From Streptomyces fradiae ATCC 10745 = DSM 40063 (GTDB lineage Bacteria > Actinomycetota > Actinomycetes > Streptomycetales > Streptomycetaceae): a stretch of DNA of 64,000 nucleotides. Positions 40,605 through 51,548 of the stretch are shown piece after piece (positions within the stretch are counted from its first letter, which is position 1; each line of letters opens with the position of its first letter). The stretch covers positions 3,520,501 to 3,584,500 of the forward strand of contig NZ_CP023696.1 in assembly GCF_008704425.1 (NCBI RefSeq), given 5' to 3'. Position numbers and translations under genes: made by a program. A model generated the notes under the pieces. The model was not told the DNA's origin. It did not search any database and was given only the letters and a program-made list of their open reading frames with translations.

Positions 40605-40766
40605 CCGCCGCCCCGGACAACACCTCGGCGCGGGGCCCGCACGGTGCGGGCCCCGCGCCGCTCGCGTGTCCGGGGCCCGTACCCGGCGGGCAGGCCGCAG
40701 CGGCGTCGTCGCTGGTGGGACCGCGCGCGCAGGCCGTCCGATTGGGGCGGGCCCGCGCGCTCTGCG

Positions 40767-40772
40767 TATCCT
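40767..40772 (+). promoter_or_regulatory. -10 element of a probable leaderless dcd transcript
   Basis: TATCCT ends 6 bp before the GTG start at 40779, so transcription should begin at or next to the start codon. No Shine-Dalgarno sequence is present, in agreement. Confidence 0.55.
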
Positions 40773-40778
40773 CGGGAC

Positions 40779-41354
40779 GTGCTTCTCTCAGACAAGGACA
40801 TCCGGGCCGAGATCGAATCCGGACGGGTGCGGATCGACCCGTACGACGAATCCATGGTGCAGCCCTCGAGCATCGACGTGCGGCTGGACCGCTACTTCCG
40901 GGTGTTCGAGAACCACCGCTACCCCCACATCGACCCGGCCGTCGAGCAGGCCGATCTCACCCGGCTGGTGGAGCCGGAGGGGGACGAGGCGTTCATCCTC
41001 CACCCGGGCGAGTTCGTGCTCGCCTCGACGTACGAGGTCATCTCGCTGCCCGACGACATCGCCTCCCGGCTGGAGGGCAAGAGCTCGCTCGGGCGGCTCG
41101 GTCTCGTCACGCATTCGACCGCCGGCTTCATCGACCCCGGCTTCTCCGGTCATGTGACCCTGGAGCTGTCGAACCTGGCGACCCTGCCCATCAAGCTGTG
41201 GCCGGGGATGAAGATCGGCCAGCTGTGCCTGTTCCGCCTCAGCTCGCCGGCCGAGTTCCCGTACGGCAGCGAGCGCTACGGGTCCCGGTACCAGGGACAG
41301 CGCGGGCCCACGGCCTCGCGGTCCTTCCAGAACTTCCATCGGACGCAGGTGTGA
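40779..41354 (+). CDS. dcd: dCTP deaminase
   Basis: 191 residues from GTG 40779, the usual length. Deaminates dCTP to dUTP, feeding dTMP synthesis. Family blocks are complete: [33 protein letters not shown] (about 100-132) with the catalytic Glu at about 129 and the nucleotide-binding Ser/Arg pair, and the Gly-rich [10 protein letters not shown] end that closes over the substrate. The mono- or bifunctional state (deaminase versus deaminase/dUTPase) cannot be told safely by eye. Confidence 0.95.
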   Translation: MLLSDKDIRAEIESGRVRIDPYDESMVQPSSIDVRLDRYFRVFENHRYPHIDPAVEQADLTRLVEPEGDEAFILHPGEFVLASTYEVISLPDDIASRLEGKSSLGRLGLVTHSTAGFIDPGFSGHVTLELSNLATLPIKLWPGMKIGQLCLFRLSSPAEFPYGSERYGSRYQGQRGPTASRSFQNFHRTQV

Positions 41355-41356
41355 GC

Positions 41357-41866
41357 ATGAGTGCTGTACGGGAGAACCTCACGTACGAGGGGTTCGGGCG
41401 CGCGGTCCGCGAGCTGGCCCAGACGATCGCGGACGACGGGTACGAGCCGGACGTCGTCCTGTCCATCGCGCGCGGCGGGGTCTTCGTGGCCGGCGGTCTC
41501 GCGTACGCGCTCGACTGCAAGAACATCCACCTGGTGAACGTGGAGTTCTACACGGGCGTCGGCACCACCCTCGAGATGCCGGTCATGCTCGCGCCCGTCC
41601 CGAACGCGATCGACTTCAGCAACAAGAAGGTCCTCATCGCCGACGACGTCGCCGACACCGGCAAGACGCTGAAGCTCGTCCACGACTTCTGCCTCGACCA
41701 CGTCGCCGAGGTGCGCTCCGCCGTCATCTACGAGAAGTCGCATTCGCTCGTGAAGTGCGAGTACGTCTGGAAGCGCACCGACGACTGGATCAACTTCCCC
41801 TGGAGTGTGTTGCCTCCGGTGCACAAGTCGGGTGAGGCTCCCAGGGAGAACAAGGAAGCCCTCTGA
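41357..41866 (+). CDS. purine-type phosphoribosyltransferase
   Basis: 169 residues from ATG 41357, 2 bp after dcd and so co-transcribed. The PRPP loop VLIADDVADTGKTLK (92-106) and the upstream VVLSIARGGVFVAGGLAYAL identify a type I phosphoribosyltransferase, closest in look to xanthine/guanine enzymes. Pairing with dcd suggests nucleotide salvage. Confidence 0.9.
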   Translation: MSAVRENLTYEGFGRAVRELAQTIADDGYEPDVVLSIARGGVFVAGGLAYALDCKNIHLVNVEFYTGVGTTLEMPVMLAPVPNAIDFSNKKVLIADDVADTGKTLKLVHDFCLDHVAEVRSAVIYEKSHSLVKCEYVWKRTDDWINFPWSVLPPVHKSGEAPRENKEAL

Positions 41867-41901
41867 TCCGGGCCTGAAGGGCAGGGGAAGGGGCCGGACT
41901 G

Positions 41902-42318
41902 ATGAGCTGGGTCGCCAACGTGATGGTCTCTGCCGACGCCTCGGACTGGCAGAACGTGGAGGCTCTCAGCGACTGGCTCCGAGACCAGGCGCCACTGCGT
42001 CAGCAGACGGATGCCCTCGGGGTCGGTTCCCTGCGCCTCATCACGGGGTCGGACAACGCATGGGGCGGCGGGAAGAACCCCGAGTGTGAAGTGTGGGCCG
42101 GCGCTCTCAACCACGCCGACCTCGACGCGCTCCGGAGAAGGTTCGCTGCAACGCCCTGGCAGCGACCGAATGCGGTGCAACTCCTGATCATGGACCAGGA
42201 AGGGGCGTTCTTCCGGCTGTGGATGATCCGGCACGGCGAGCTGCGGCAGTATGCGCCGCTTCAGCCGTCCGAGGCGGACGACGCCTTCTATGAGGATGAC
42301 GGCCTCCGTGGCGCGTGA
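41902..42318 (+). CDS. conserved hypothetical protein
   Basis: 138 residues from ATG 41902 with AGGGGAAGGGG upstream. Soluble, alpha/beta, with no membrane segment (SWVANVMVSADASDWQNVEALSDWLR, CEVWAGALNHADLDALRRRF, VQLLIMDQEGAFFRLWMIRHG). Widespread in Streptomyces, with no function known to me. It lies 35 bp after the phosphoribosyltransferase and may be in its operon. Confidence 0.8.
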   Translation: MSWVANVMVSADASDWQNVEALSDWLRDQAPLRQQTDALGVGSLRLITGSDNAWGGGKNPECEVWAGALNHADLDALRRRFAATPWQRPNAVQLLIMDQEGAFFRLWMIRHGELRQYAPLQPSEADDAFYEDDGLRGA

Positions 42319-42441
42319 CCGGGCTTGGACGCCTGTGCAGGTGACCTCGCCGTGCGGTGTCGAGGAGCCCGTCGTGCGGCGCGCCGGGCAGGTGCTCGAC
42401 GCCTGAGGTGTCGGGCCCGGTGCCGCGCGGTGCCTGGGAGC

Positions 42442-42491
42442 GGGTACGGGCAGGGCCCGCGGCCGGGAAGCCGCGGGCCCTGCCCGTACCC
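42442..42491. terminator. strong bidirectional terminator
   Basis: A perfect 22-bp stem starting GGGTACGGGCAGGGCCCGCG with a 6-nt loop, between the converging 41902 and 42506 genes. Confidence 0.92.
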
Positions 42492-42505
42492 GTGCGCGGG
42501 GCGGC

Positions 42506-43423
42506 CTACAGGGTGCCCAGCTTGATCAGGGACAGCAGTGCCGCGAGCTGGATCGCCGACGCTCCCAGGGCCTTGGGCCACGGCAGGTCGTGGGACTTGC
42601 TCACCATCGACGTGAACAGCGCGCCCGCCGCCACCCACGACAGCCAGCCGATCACCTGGACCAGGCCGTTCTCGCCGCCCAGGAACATGGCGAAGAGCAG
42701 CCGCGGGGCGTCCGTCATCGACATGATCAGCATGGAGAGGCCCACCGTCGGCTGCCACGCGCCGTCGCCGCCGAGCTGGCGGGCGAGGGTGTGGGTGACC
42801 GCGCCCAGGATGAGGCCGCCCACGACGAACATCACGGCCGTGACGAGCACGGCCGGGACCGCCGTCGCGAGGGTCGAGTTGATCGTCTCCTCGCGGGCCT
42901 TGTCGAAGCCGAACAGCGCCAGCAGGCCGTAGACGAACGTCACGGTCAGCGCGGGGACCCAGACCGCGTGGTCGCGCATCCGCAGGAACGTGGGGCCGGG
43001 GCGCGCCACGATGCCGGTCAGGAGCTGCTGCCACGGCAGGCGCGGGCCCGAGGGGGCGGCGGCGCCGGCCTGGTAGGTGTCCGGCGGGCCGTACGGGTCG
43101 TCGTGCACGCTGAACATCTGGGTGTGGCCCGGGTTGTTGGCGGTGTGCGCCTGGGCCGGGGGGTGCTCGTGGGAGCCGTACGGCTGCTGGGGGTGGTGCG
43201 GGTGCGGGGCGCCGTGCTGCTGCTGGTGGTACGGGTCGCCGAAGTACTCCGGCTCGCCGTGCGTGCGGCCGTCGCGCGGCCACTGGTGCTGCGGCGTCGC
43301 GTACGGCGGCGGCGCGGGCGCGCCGGCGCTGCCGTGCGGGCCCTGCCGCGTGTGCGGGGCCTGCTGCCCTCGTTGGTGCGGGGTGCGGTTGTCCCGGCCG
43401 CGTCCGATCCTGAATCCAGCCAC
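42506..43423 (-). CDS. Yip1-domain membrane protein with a long Pro/His/Gln-rich N-terminus
   Basis: 305 residues. The first 125 residues are disordered and rich in Pro, His and Gln (YFGDPYHQQQHGAPHPHHPQQPYGSHEH). The Yip1 domain (about 130-305) has five hydrophobic helices and the lead-in LPWQQLLTGIVARPGPTFLRMRDH. Bacterial Yip1 proteins are uncharacterised membrane proteins. Similar His-rich tails recur in this window in Spo0M and the 4186 protein. Confidence 0.85.
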   Translation of the reverse strand: MAGFRIGRGRDNRTPHQRGQQAPHTRQGPHGSAGAPAPPPYATPQHQWPRDGRTHGEPEYFGDPYHQQQHGAPHPHHPQQPYGSHEHPPAQAHTANNPGHTQMFSVHDDPYGPPDTYQAGAAAPSGPRLPWQQLLTGIVARPGPTFLRMRDHAVWVPALTVTFVYGLLALFGFDKAREETINSTLATAVPAVLVTAVMFVVGGLILGAVTHTLARQLGGDGAWQPTVGLSMLIMSMTDAPRLLFAMFLGGENGLVQVIGWLSWVAAGALFTSMVSKSHDLPWPKALGASAIQLAALLSLIKLGTL

Positions 43424-43757
43424 GTCAACGAACGTACCCGGTCCGGGGCGTGCGGGCGTACCCGGCCGCTTGACGGGCCCTCATTGCTGCTGAGCTGTGA
43501 CATCCCCTATGTGGCGTCCCCTAGGGGCCGGGGGGTATGCGGAAGGGCTCCGTCCGTACGGCAGGGGTGCGCGGGGCGGAGGGGGCGGAGGGGAGGACGG
43601 GGGAGGGGCGGAGGGGCGGAGGGGCGCGTCGGGGTGGGCGGGGCATGCGGAAGGGCCGGGTCCGTCCTGTTCGGGACGGGCCCGGCCCTCGCGTGCCGGA
43701 TGCGGCGCCGCGTACCGCCGCGGGCGGAGCACCTCCGGGTGGCGCGGCGCCTCGGGT
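43424..43757. other. intergenic region with G-rich tract and terminator
   Basis: 334 bp upstream of the Yip1 gene and downstream of the Fe-S protein gene. It contains a dense run of GGGG blocks on the plus strand (43572-43645) and the terminator at 43653-43688. No gene seen. Confidence 0.6.
43653..43688 (-). terminator. intrinsic terminator of the Fe-S oxidoreductase gene
   Basis: A 15-bp stem with one mismatch (GGGCCGGGTCCGTCC against its partner) and a 6-nt loop, about 70 bp past the stop at 43758. Confidence 0.7.
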
Positions 43758-46037
43758 CTACTGCGCCGGCTCGGGCTCCGCGGCCTCGTCGGACTCCGGG
43801 GTGCCGGACGCCGGGGTCTTCACCGACTCCAGCAGGAGCTGCGCCACGTCCACGACCTGGAGCGACTCCTTGGCCTGGCCGTCGTTCTTCTTGCCGTTCA
43901 CCGAGTCGGTGAGCATGACCAGGCAGAACGGGCAGGCCGTGGAGACGATGTCCGGGTTGAGGGAGAGGGCCTCGTCGACGCGCTCGGTGTTGACGCGCTT
44001 GCCGATGCGCTCCTCCATCCACATCCGCGCGCCGCCGGCGCCGCAGCAGAAGCCGCGCTCCTTGTGGCGGTGCATCTCCTGCTGGCGCAGGCCGGGGACG
44101 GCGCTCATGATCTCGCGCGGCGGCGTGTAGACCTTGTTGTGCCGGCCCAGGTAGCACGGGTCGTGGTAGGTGATCAGGCCGTCGACCGGGGTGACCGGGA
44201 CGAGCTTGCCCTCGTCGACGAGGTGCTGCAGCAGCTGCGTGTGGTGGATGACCTCGAACTCGCCGCCCAGCTGCGGGTACTCGTTCGCGATCGTGTTGAA
44301 GCAGTGCGGGCAGGTGGCGACGATCTTCTTCGCCGACTTCGGCTTCTTCGTCGCCGGGTCGTCCTCGTCCTCGCCGAACGCCATGTTCAGCATCGCGACG
44401 TTCTCCTGGCCGAGCTGCTGGAAGAGCGGCTCGTTGCCCAGGCGGCGCGGGGAGTCGCCGGTGCACTTCTCCTCGCCGCCCATGATCGCGAACTTGACGC
44501 CCGCCATGTGCAGCAGCTCCGCGAAGGCCTTGGTGGTCTTCTTGGCGCGGTCCTCCAGGGCGCCGGCGCAGCCGACCCAGTACAGGTAGTCGACCTCGGT
44601 GAGGTCCTCGACGTCCTTGCCGACGATCGGGACCTCGAAGTCGACCTCCTTGGTCCACTCGACGCGCTGCTTCTTCGCCAGGCCCCAGGGGTTGCCCTTC
44701 TTCTCCAGGTTCTTGAGCATCGTGCCCGCCTCGGACGGGAACGCGGACTCGATCATCACCTGGTAGCGGCGCATGTCGACGATGTGGTCGATGTGCTCGA
44801 TGTCGACCGGGCACTGCTCGACGCAGGCGCCGCAGGTGGTGCAGGACCACAGGACGTCCGGGTCGATGACGCCGTTCTCCTCGGCGGTGCCGATCAGCGG
44901 GCGCTCGGCCTCGGCGAGGGCGGAGGCGGGGACGTCCTTCAGCGCCTCGGCGGACGCCTTCTCCTCGCCCTCCGCCGTCTTGCCGCCGCCGGCGAGCAGG
45001 TACGGCGCCTTGGCGTGCGCGTGGTCGCGCAGCGACATGATCAGCAGCTTCGGGGAGAGCGGCTTGCCGGTGTTCCAGGCGGGGCACTGCGACTGGCAGC
45101 GGCCGCACTCGGTGCAGGTCGCGAAGTCGAGGATGCCCTTCCAGGAGAAGTGCTCGACCTGGGAGACGCCGAAGACGGTCTCCTCCGCGCCCTCCTCGTC
45201 GTCGAAGACGGTCTCGAAGTCGATCTCCTTGCCGCCGGAGGACATCGGCTGGAGCGCGCCGAGGGCCGTCTCGCCGGTCGCGTTGCGCTTGAAGAAGATG
45301 TTCGGGAAGCCGAGGAAGCGGTGCCAGGCCACGCCCATGTTGGTGTTGAGCGAGACCGTGATCATCCAGATCAGGGAGACGCTGATCTTCACCATGGCGG
45401 CGAGGTAGATGAGGGTCTGCAGGGTGCCGAGCGACAGCCCCCCGAAGGCCAGGACCAGCGGGTACGAGACGAAGTACGCCGCCTCGTAGGAGTCCACGTG
45501 GTGGATGGCGCCCTCAAGGCCGCGCAGCACCAGGATGGCGAGGCCGATGGTGAGGATGACGTACTCGACGAAGTACGCCTGCCAGGCCTTGGAGCCGGCG
45601 AAGCGGGACTTGCGGCCCGGACGGGACGGCAGGCTCAGCAGGCGGATGACCATGAGGACGGCGATGCCGACCACGGTCATCAGGCCGATGAACTCGATGT
45701 ACATCTCGAACGGCAGGAAGCCGCCGAGGACCGGCAGCGTCCAGTCGGCCTGGAACAGCTGGCCGTACGCCTGCGCGAGGGTGGGCGGCAGCGTCAGGAA
45801 GCCGACCGCGACGAACCAGTGCGCGAAGCCGACGATCCCCCAGCGGTTCATCCGGGTGTGACCGAGGAACTCCCGGACCACGGTGACCGTGCGGGCCTTC
45901 CAGTCGTCGGTGCGGCTGCCGGCGGGCACGGGCTGGCCGAGCCGCACGAACCGGTAGATCTGCGCGATCGCTCGGGCAAAGAGCGCAACGCCGACCACGG
46001 TCAGGGTCAGCGACACAATGATCGCGGCGAGTTGCAT
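43758..46037 (-). CDS. membrane-bound (Fe-S)-binding oxidoreductase, HdrD-like
   Basis: 759 residues from ATG 46037. The N-terminal 240 residues have about six helices resembling the heme-b NarI-type domain (IAQIYRFVRLGQP, WGIVGFAHWFVAVGFL). Two [4Fe-4S] motifs follow: C308/C311/C314/C318 (CTECGRCQSQCP) and C399/C402/C405/C409 (CTTCGACVEQCP). The end has two CCG-type domains (VGCAGALEDRAKK, ATCPHCFNTIANEYP, HDPCYLGRHN, FCCGAGGARMW). It should pass electrons between a membrane quinone or heme and a soluble disulfide or electron carrier. Conserved in actinomycetes, physiological partner unknown. Confidence 0.9.
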   Translation of the reverse strand: MQLAAIIVSLTLTVVGVALFARAIAQIYRFVRLGQPVPAGSRTDDWKARTVTVVREFLGHTRMNRWGIVGFAHWFVAVGFLTLPPTLAQAYGQLFQADWTLPVLGGFLPFEMYIEFIGLMTVVGIAVLMVIRLLSLPSRPGRKSRFAGSKAWQAYFVEYVILTIGLAILVLRGLEGAIHHVDSYEAAYFVSYPLVLAFGGLSLGTLQTLIYLAAMVKISVSLIWMITVSLNTNMGVAWHRFLGFPNIFFKRNATGETALGALQPMSSGGKEIDFETVFDDEEGAEETVFGVSQVEHFSWKGILDFATCTECGRCQSQCPAWNTGKPLSPKLLIMSLRDHAHAKAPYLLAGGGKTAEGEEKASAEALKDVPASALAEAERPLIGTAEENGVIDPDVLWSCTTCGACVEQCPVDIEHIDHIVDMRRYQVMIESAFPSEAGTMLKNLEKKGNPWGLAKKQRVEWTKEVDFEVPIVGKDVEDLTEVDYLYWVGCAGALEDRAKKTTKAFAELLHMAGVKFAIMGGEEKCTGDSPRRLGNEPLFQQLGQENVAMLNMAFGEDEDDPATKKPKSAKKIVATCPHCFNTIANEYPQLGGEFEVIHHTQLLQHLVDEGKLVPVTPVDGLITYHDPCYLGRHNKVYTPPREIMSAVPGLRQQEMHRHKERGFCCGAGGARMWMEERIGKRVNTERVDEALSLNPDIVSTACPFCLVMLTDSVNGKKNDGQAKESLQVVDVAQLLLESVKTPASGTPESDEAAEPEPAQ

Positions 46038-46118
46038 GGGGGCTCCTCGGGCCTGCGAGGTGGGGAATCGTGACTACTAAGCGGTAACTTAATGGGTTCG
46101 AATGCTGAGCGTACCCAG

Positions 46119-46793
46119 TTATTCCGCCGCACTGTAGCGGCGCAGGCGGTGATCTGCGTCGCTCAGGTCCGCCTGACCGCGCCGCCTGTCGCCGCCTGTC
46201 GCCGTCCGGGGATGCCCGGCGGCGCCCGGTGGCTCCGTCGCCGTTCGGTGATGTCCGGCGGCGCCCGGTGGCTCCGTCGCCGTTCGGCGCCGTCGCCGCT
46301 TCCGCCGCCTTCGCGCGCTCCGTCGCCGCCCCGCGCCGCCGAGGAGTGCCGCGGGGGTGCGCAGGAGCAGGGCCGCGTCCAGCCCCATCCCATGGTGCTC
46401 CACGTAGTGCTGGTCCAGCAGCTGCGGCTCGTCCCAGGGGAGCGTGGAGCCGCGCCGCAGCTGTGCGGGTCCGGTGAGGCCGGGGCGGACCAGGCGCCGC
46501 CAGTGCGCGTCGGCCCCGGGGGCGCCGGTGGGGAGGGGTGCGGGGCCCACGAGCGACATCTCGCCCCGTACGACGTGGGGCAGCCGGGACAGGGCGTCGA
46601 GGCGCAGCCGCCGCACCGGCAGGGTGCGCAGCGTGAAGGTCCGGCCGTGCAGGCCGGTGACCGTCTCCCGGGCGAGGACGCCGCCGGGCGGGCGGCGCAG
46701 GGCGCGGAGGGCGGCGGCGGTGGCCAGTGCGGGGGCGGCGAGGGCGAGGAGGGCGGAGCCGAGGGCGAGGTCCAGGAGGCGTTTGGGCTGCAT
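46119..46793 (-). CDS. short bacterial sugar-transferase homologue, probably altered active site
   Basis: 224 residues from ATG 46793. The fold matches the PglC/WcaJ phosphoglycosyl-transferase core: KRLLDLALGSALLALAAP as membrane insert, HGRTFTLRTL, and VVRGEMSLVGPAPLP. The usual Asp-Glu catalytic dyad (LDELPQL in active enzymes) reads LDALSRL here, so the Glu is Ala, and GPRP is GPAP. After about residue 155 the protein becomes an Arg-rich, repetitive tail with two exact-type TATEPPGAAGH(H/P)R repeats. It may be inactive or drifting. Weak ribosome site. Confidence 0.7.
   Translation of the reverse strand: MQPKRLLDLALGSALLALAAPALATAAALRALRRPPGGVLARETVTGLHGRTFTLRTLPVRRLRLDALSRLPHVVRGEMSLVGPAPLPTGAPGADAHWRRLVRPGLTGPAQLRRGSTLPWDEPQLLDQHYVEHHGMGLDAALLLRTPAALLGGAGRRRSARRRRKRRRRRTATEPPGAAGHHRTATEPPGAAGHPRTATGGDRRRGQADLSDADHRLRRYSAAE
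46211..46288. repeat. two tandem 39-bp repeats in the sugar-transferase tail
   Basis: Units 46211-46249 and 46250-46288 differ at only a few bases and encode two 13-residue TATEPPGAAGHxR repeats, a recent in-frame duplication. Confidence 0.85.
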
Positions 46794-47052
46794 GGGGCAC
46801 GGCACCTGACCGTTCTGGGGTGGCGCGGCCGTTCCGGGGTGGCGCGGCGGGGTCGGGGCGGTGGTGGGGGTGGCGTGGGCTGTGGTCGGCCGGGTCGGGT
46901 CCGGTCGGTGTGGTGTGGACTGGTGCGGTGTGGCATCGGGTGGGACGTAGGCCCGAAGTGTCCGGAAAGTCCGGTGTGCAGAAGAATAGGGTGAGTGACG
47001 GATCGTTCCGGGGTCGCCGCACCGTGCGCTTGCGCATAAGGGCCGGATAAAA

Positions 47053-47073
47053 GTTGAGCGGGCCCGGCTCAGG
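47053..47073. promoter_or_regulatory. degenerate HAIR (HspR) site
   Basis: GTTGAGC-N7-GCTCAGG keeps the TTGAG and CTCA cores of the HspR element CTTGAGT-N7-ACTCAAG and lies 31 bp before the perfect copy. Confidence 0.65.
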
Positions 47074-47081
47074 TCTGTTGA

Positions 47082-49648
<2,567 letters not shown>

Positions 49649-49723
49649 CGGCCCGGGGGCCGGCGGTCGCGCGACCGCCGGCCCCGGAGCCGACGCAGTG
49701 ACCGTCCGGGAGGAGGGACGTCG

Positions 49724-50920
49724 ATGAGCACGAAGGACTTCGTCGAGAAGGACTACTACAAGGTCCTCGGCGTCCCCAAGGACGCCACGGAAGCCGAGAT
49801 CAAGAAGGCGTACCGGAAGCTCGCCCGCGAGTACCACCCGGACGCCAACAAGGGCGACGCGAGCGCGGAGGCCCGCTTCAAGGAGATCTCCGAGGCGAAC
49901 GACGTCCTCGGCGACCCCAAGAAGCGCAAGGAGTACGACGAGGCGCGCGCCCTCTTCGGCAACGGCGGCGGCTTCCGCCCCGGACCCGGTGGTGCGGGCG
50001 GCACGTTCAACTTCGACCTGGGCGACCTCTTCGGCGGCCAGGGCGGGCCCGGCGGAGCGGGCGGGGGCGGTGCCGGAGGCTTCGGCGGCGGCCTCGGGGA
50101 CGTCTTCGGCGGGTTGTTCAACCGGGGCGGCGCCACCAGCGGGGCCCGGACGCAGCCGCGCCGCGGCCAGGACGTCGAGTCCGAGGTGAAGCTCAGCTTC
50201 ACCGAGGCCGTGGACGGGGCGACGGTCCCGCTGCGGATGTCCAGCCAGCAGCCCTGCCGGGCCTGCTCCGGCACGGGCGACAAGAACGGCACGCCGCGCG
50301 TGTGCCCCACCTGCGTGGGCACCGGGCAGGTGTCGCGGGGCGGCAGCGGCTCGTTCTCGCTGACGGACCCGTGCGTGGACTGCAAGGGCCGCGGGCTGAT
50401 CGCCCAGGACCCGTGCGACGTCTGCCACGGCAGCGGCCGCGCCAAGTCGTCGCGCACCATGCAGGTCCGCATCCCGGCGGGCGTCTCCGACGGGCAGCGG
50501 ATCAGGCTGCGCGGCAAGGGCGCGCCCGGTGAGCGCGGCGGACCCGCCGGCGACCTGTACGTCGTGGTCCACGTCGACGCGCACCCCGTCTTCGGCCGCA
50601 AGGGCGACAACCTGACCGTCACCGTCCCCGTCTCGTACCCGGAGGCGGCGCTCGGCGGTGAGATCCGGGTGCCCACGCTCGGCGGGCCGCCCGTCACCCT
50701 GAAGATCCCGGCCGGCACGCCCAACGGGCGCACCATGCGGGCGCGGGGCAAGGGAGCCGTCCGCAAGGACGGCACGCGCGGCGACCTGCTCGTCACGGTC
50801 GAGGTCGCCGTCCCCAAGGAGCTGAACGACAAGGCGCGGGAGGCTCTGGAGACGTATCGTCAGGCCACCGCGGGTGAGGATCCGCGGGCGGAGTTGTTCC
50901 AGGCCGCGAAGGGGGCTTGA
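49724..50920 (+). CDS. dnaJ: co-chaperone DnaJ
   Basis: 398 residues from ATG 49724 with GGAGGGACG upstream. J domain with HPD (REYHPDANKGD) at the start, Gly/Phe-rich linker, four CxxCxGxG zinc repeats (CRACSGTG, CPTCVGTG, CVDCKGRG, CDVCHGSG) and C-terminal substrate domains. Stimulates DnaK ATPase. Confidence 0.97.
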   Translation: MSTKDFVEKDYYKVLGVPKDATEAEIKKAYRKLAREYHPDANKGDASAEARFKEISEANDVLGDPKKRKEYDEARALFGNGGGFRPGPGGAGGTFNFDLGDLFGGQGGPGGAGGGGAGGFGGGLGDVFGGLFNRGGATSGARTQPRRGQDVESEVKLSFTEAVDGATVPLRMSSQQPCRACSGTGDKNGTPRVCPTCVGTGQVSRGGSGSFSLTDPCVDCKGRGLIAQDPCDVCHGSGRAKSSRTMQVRIPAGVSDGQRIRLRGKGAPGERGGPAGDLYVVVHVDAHPVFGRKGDNLTVTVPVSYPEAALGGEIRVPTLGGPPVTLKIPAGTPNGRTMRARGKGAVRKDGTRGDLLVTVEVAVPKELNDKAREALETYRQATAGEDPRAELFQAAKGA

Positions 50921-50924
50921 GGCG

Positions 50925-51377
50925 ATGGACGCACGCCGACGCAACCCGTACGAACTGACCGACGAGACCCCGGTGTACGTCATCTCGGTGGCGGCCCAGC
51001 TCAGCGGGCTGCACCCGCAGACGCTGCGCCAGTACGACCGGCTGGGGCTCGTCTCGCCGGACCGTACGGCCGGGCGGGGCCGGCGCTACTCGGCCCGTGA
51101 CATCGAGCTGCTCCGGCAGGTGCAGCAGCTGTCGCAGGACGAGGGCATCAACCTGGCCGGAATCAAGCGCATCATCGAGCTGGAGAACCAGGTCACCGCG
51201 CTGGAGGCCAGGGTGGCCGAGCTGACGGCCGCCCTGGAGGGCGCGGCCGTGGCGATGCGCCAGCGCGAGGCGCAGGTGCACGCGTCGTACCGGCGGGACC
51301 TGGTGCCCTATCAGGAAGTGCAGCAGACGAGTGCGTTGGTCGTGTGGCGGCCGGGCGGCAAGCGCGGCGGCGAGTAG
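50925..51377 (+). CDS. hspR: heat-shock repressor HspR (MerR family)
   Basis: 150 residues from ATG 50925, 4 bp after dnaJ. MerR-type helix-turn-helix (YVISVAAQLSGLHPQTLRQYDRLGLVSPDRTAGRGRRYSARDIELLRQV), coiled coil (about 85-115), and a C-terminal segment ending TSALVVWRPGGK that contacts DnaK. Binds the HAIR sites at 47053, 47105 and 54584, giving feedback control of dnaK and clpB. Confidence 0.97.
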   Translation: MDARRRNPYELTDETPVYVISVAAQLSGLHPQTLRQYDRLGLVSPDRTAGRGRRYSARDIELLRQVQQLSQDEGINLAGIKRIIELENQVTALEARVAELTAALEGAAVAMRQREAQVHASYRRDLVPYQEVQQTSALVVWRPGGKRGGE

Positions 51378-51431
51378 TACCCCCTGAGCCCGGCCTGTGG
51401 TCCAGTCTGTGGTCCACTCGCGGCTCGGACG

Positions 51432-51459
51432 GAAGGCCCCTTCCTCGGAGGGGGCCTTC
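51432..51459 (+). terminator. terminator of the dnaK operon
   Basis: A 9-bp stem GAAGGCCCC with a 10-nt loop, followed by TCTCG, 55 bp after the hspR stop. Confidence 0.75.
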
Positions 51460-51536
51460 TCGCGTGCCTCCCGCGTGGCCTTCCGCGTGGCCTTCCGCGT
51501 GGCCTCCCACGTGCCTTCCGCGTGCCTTCCGCGTGC
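51460..51536. repeat. short tandem repeats (CCTTCCGCGTGG type)
   Basis: About six copies of an 11-12-bp unit (CTTCCGCGTGG/C variants) fill the gap between the dnaK-operon terminator and the lipoprotein gene. Confidence 0.75.
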
Positions 51537-51548
51537 GATGATCCGCGC

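Noticed and set aside
43497..46073. Long plus-strand open frame opposite the Fe-S oxidoreductase gene
   Set aside because: It is antisense to a protein with clear Fe-S motifs and has the Val/Leu/Arg/Asp composition typical of the complementary frame of a high-GC gene.
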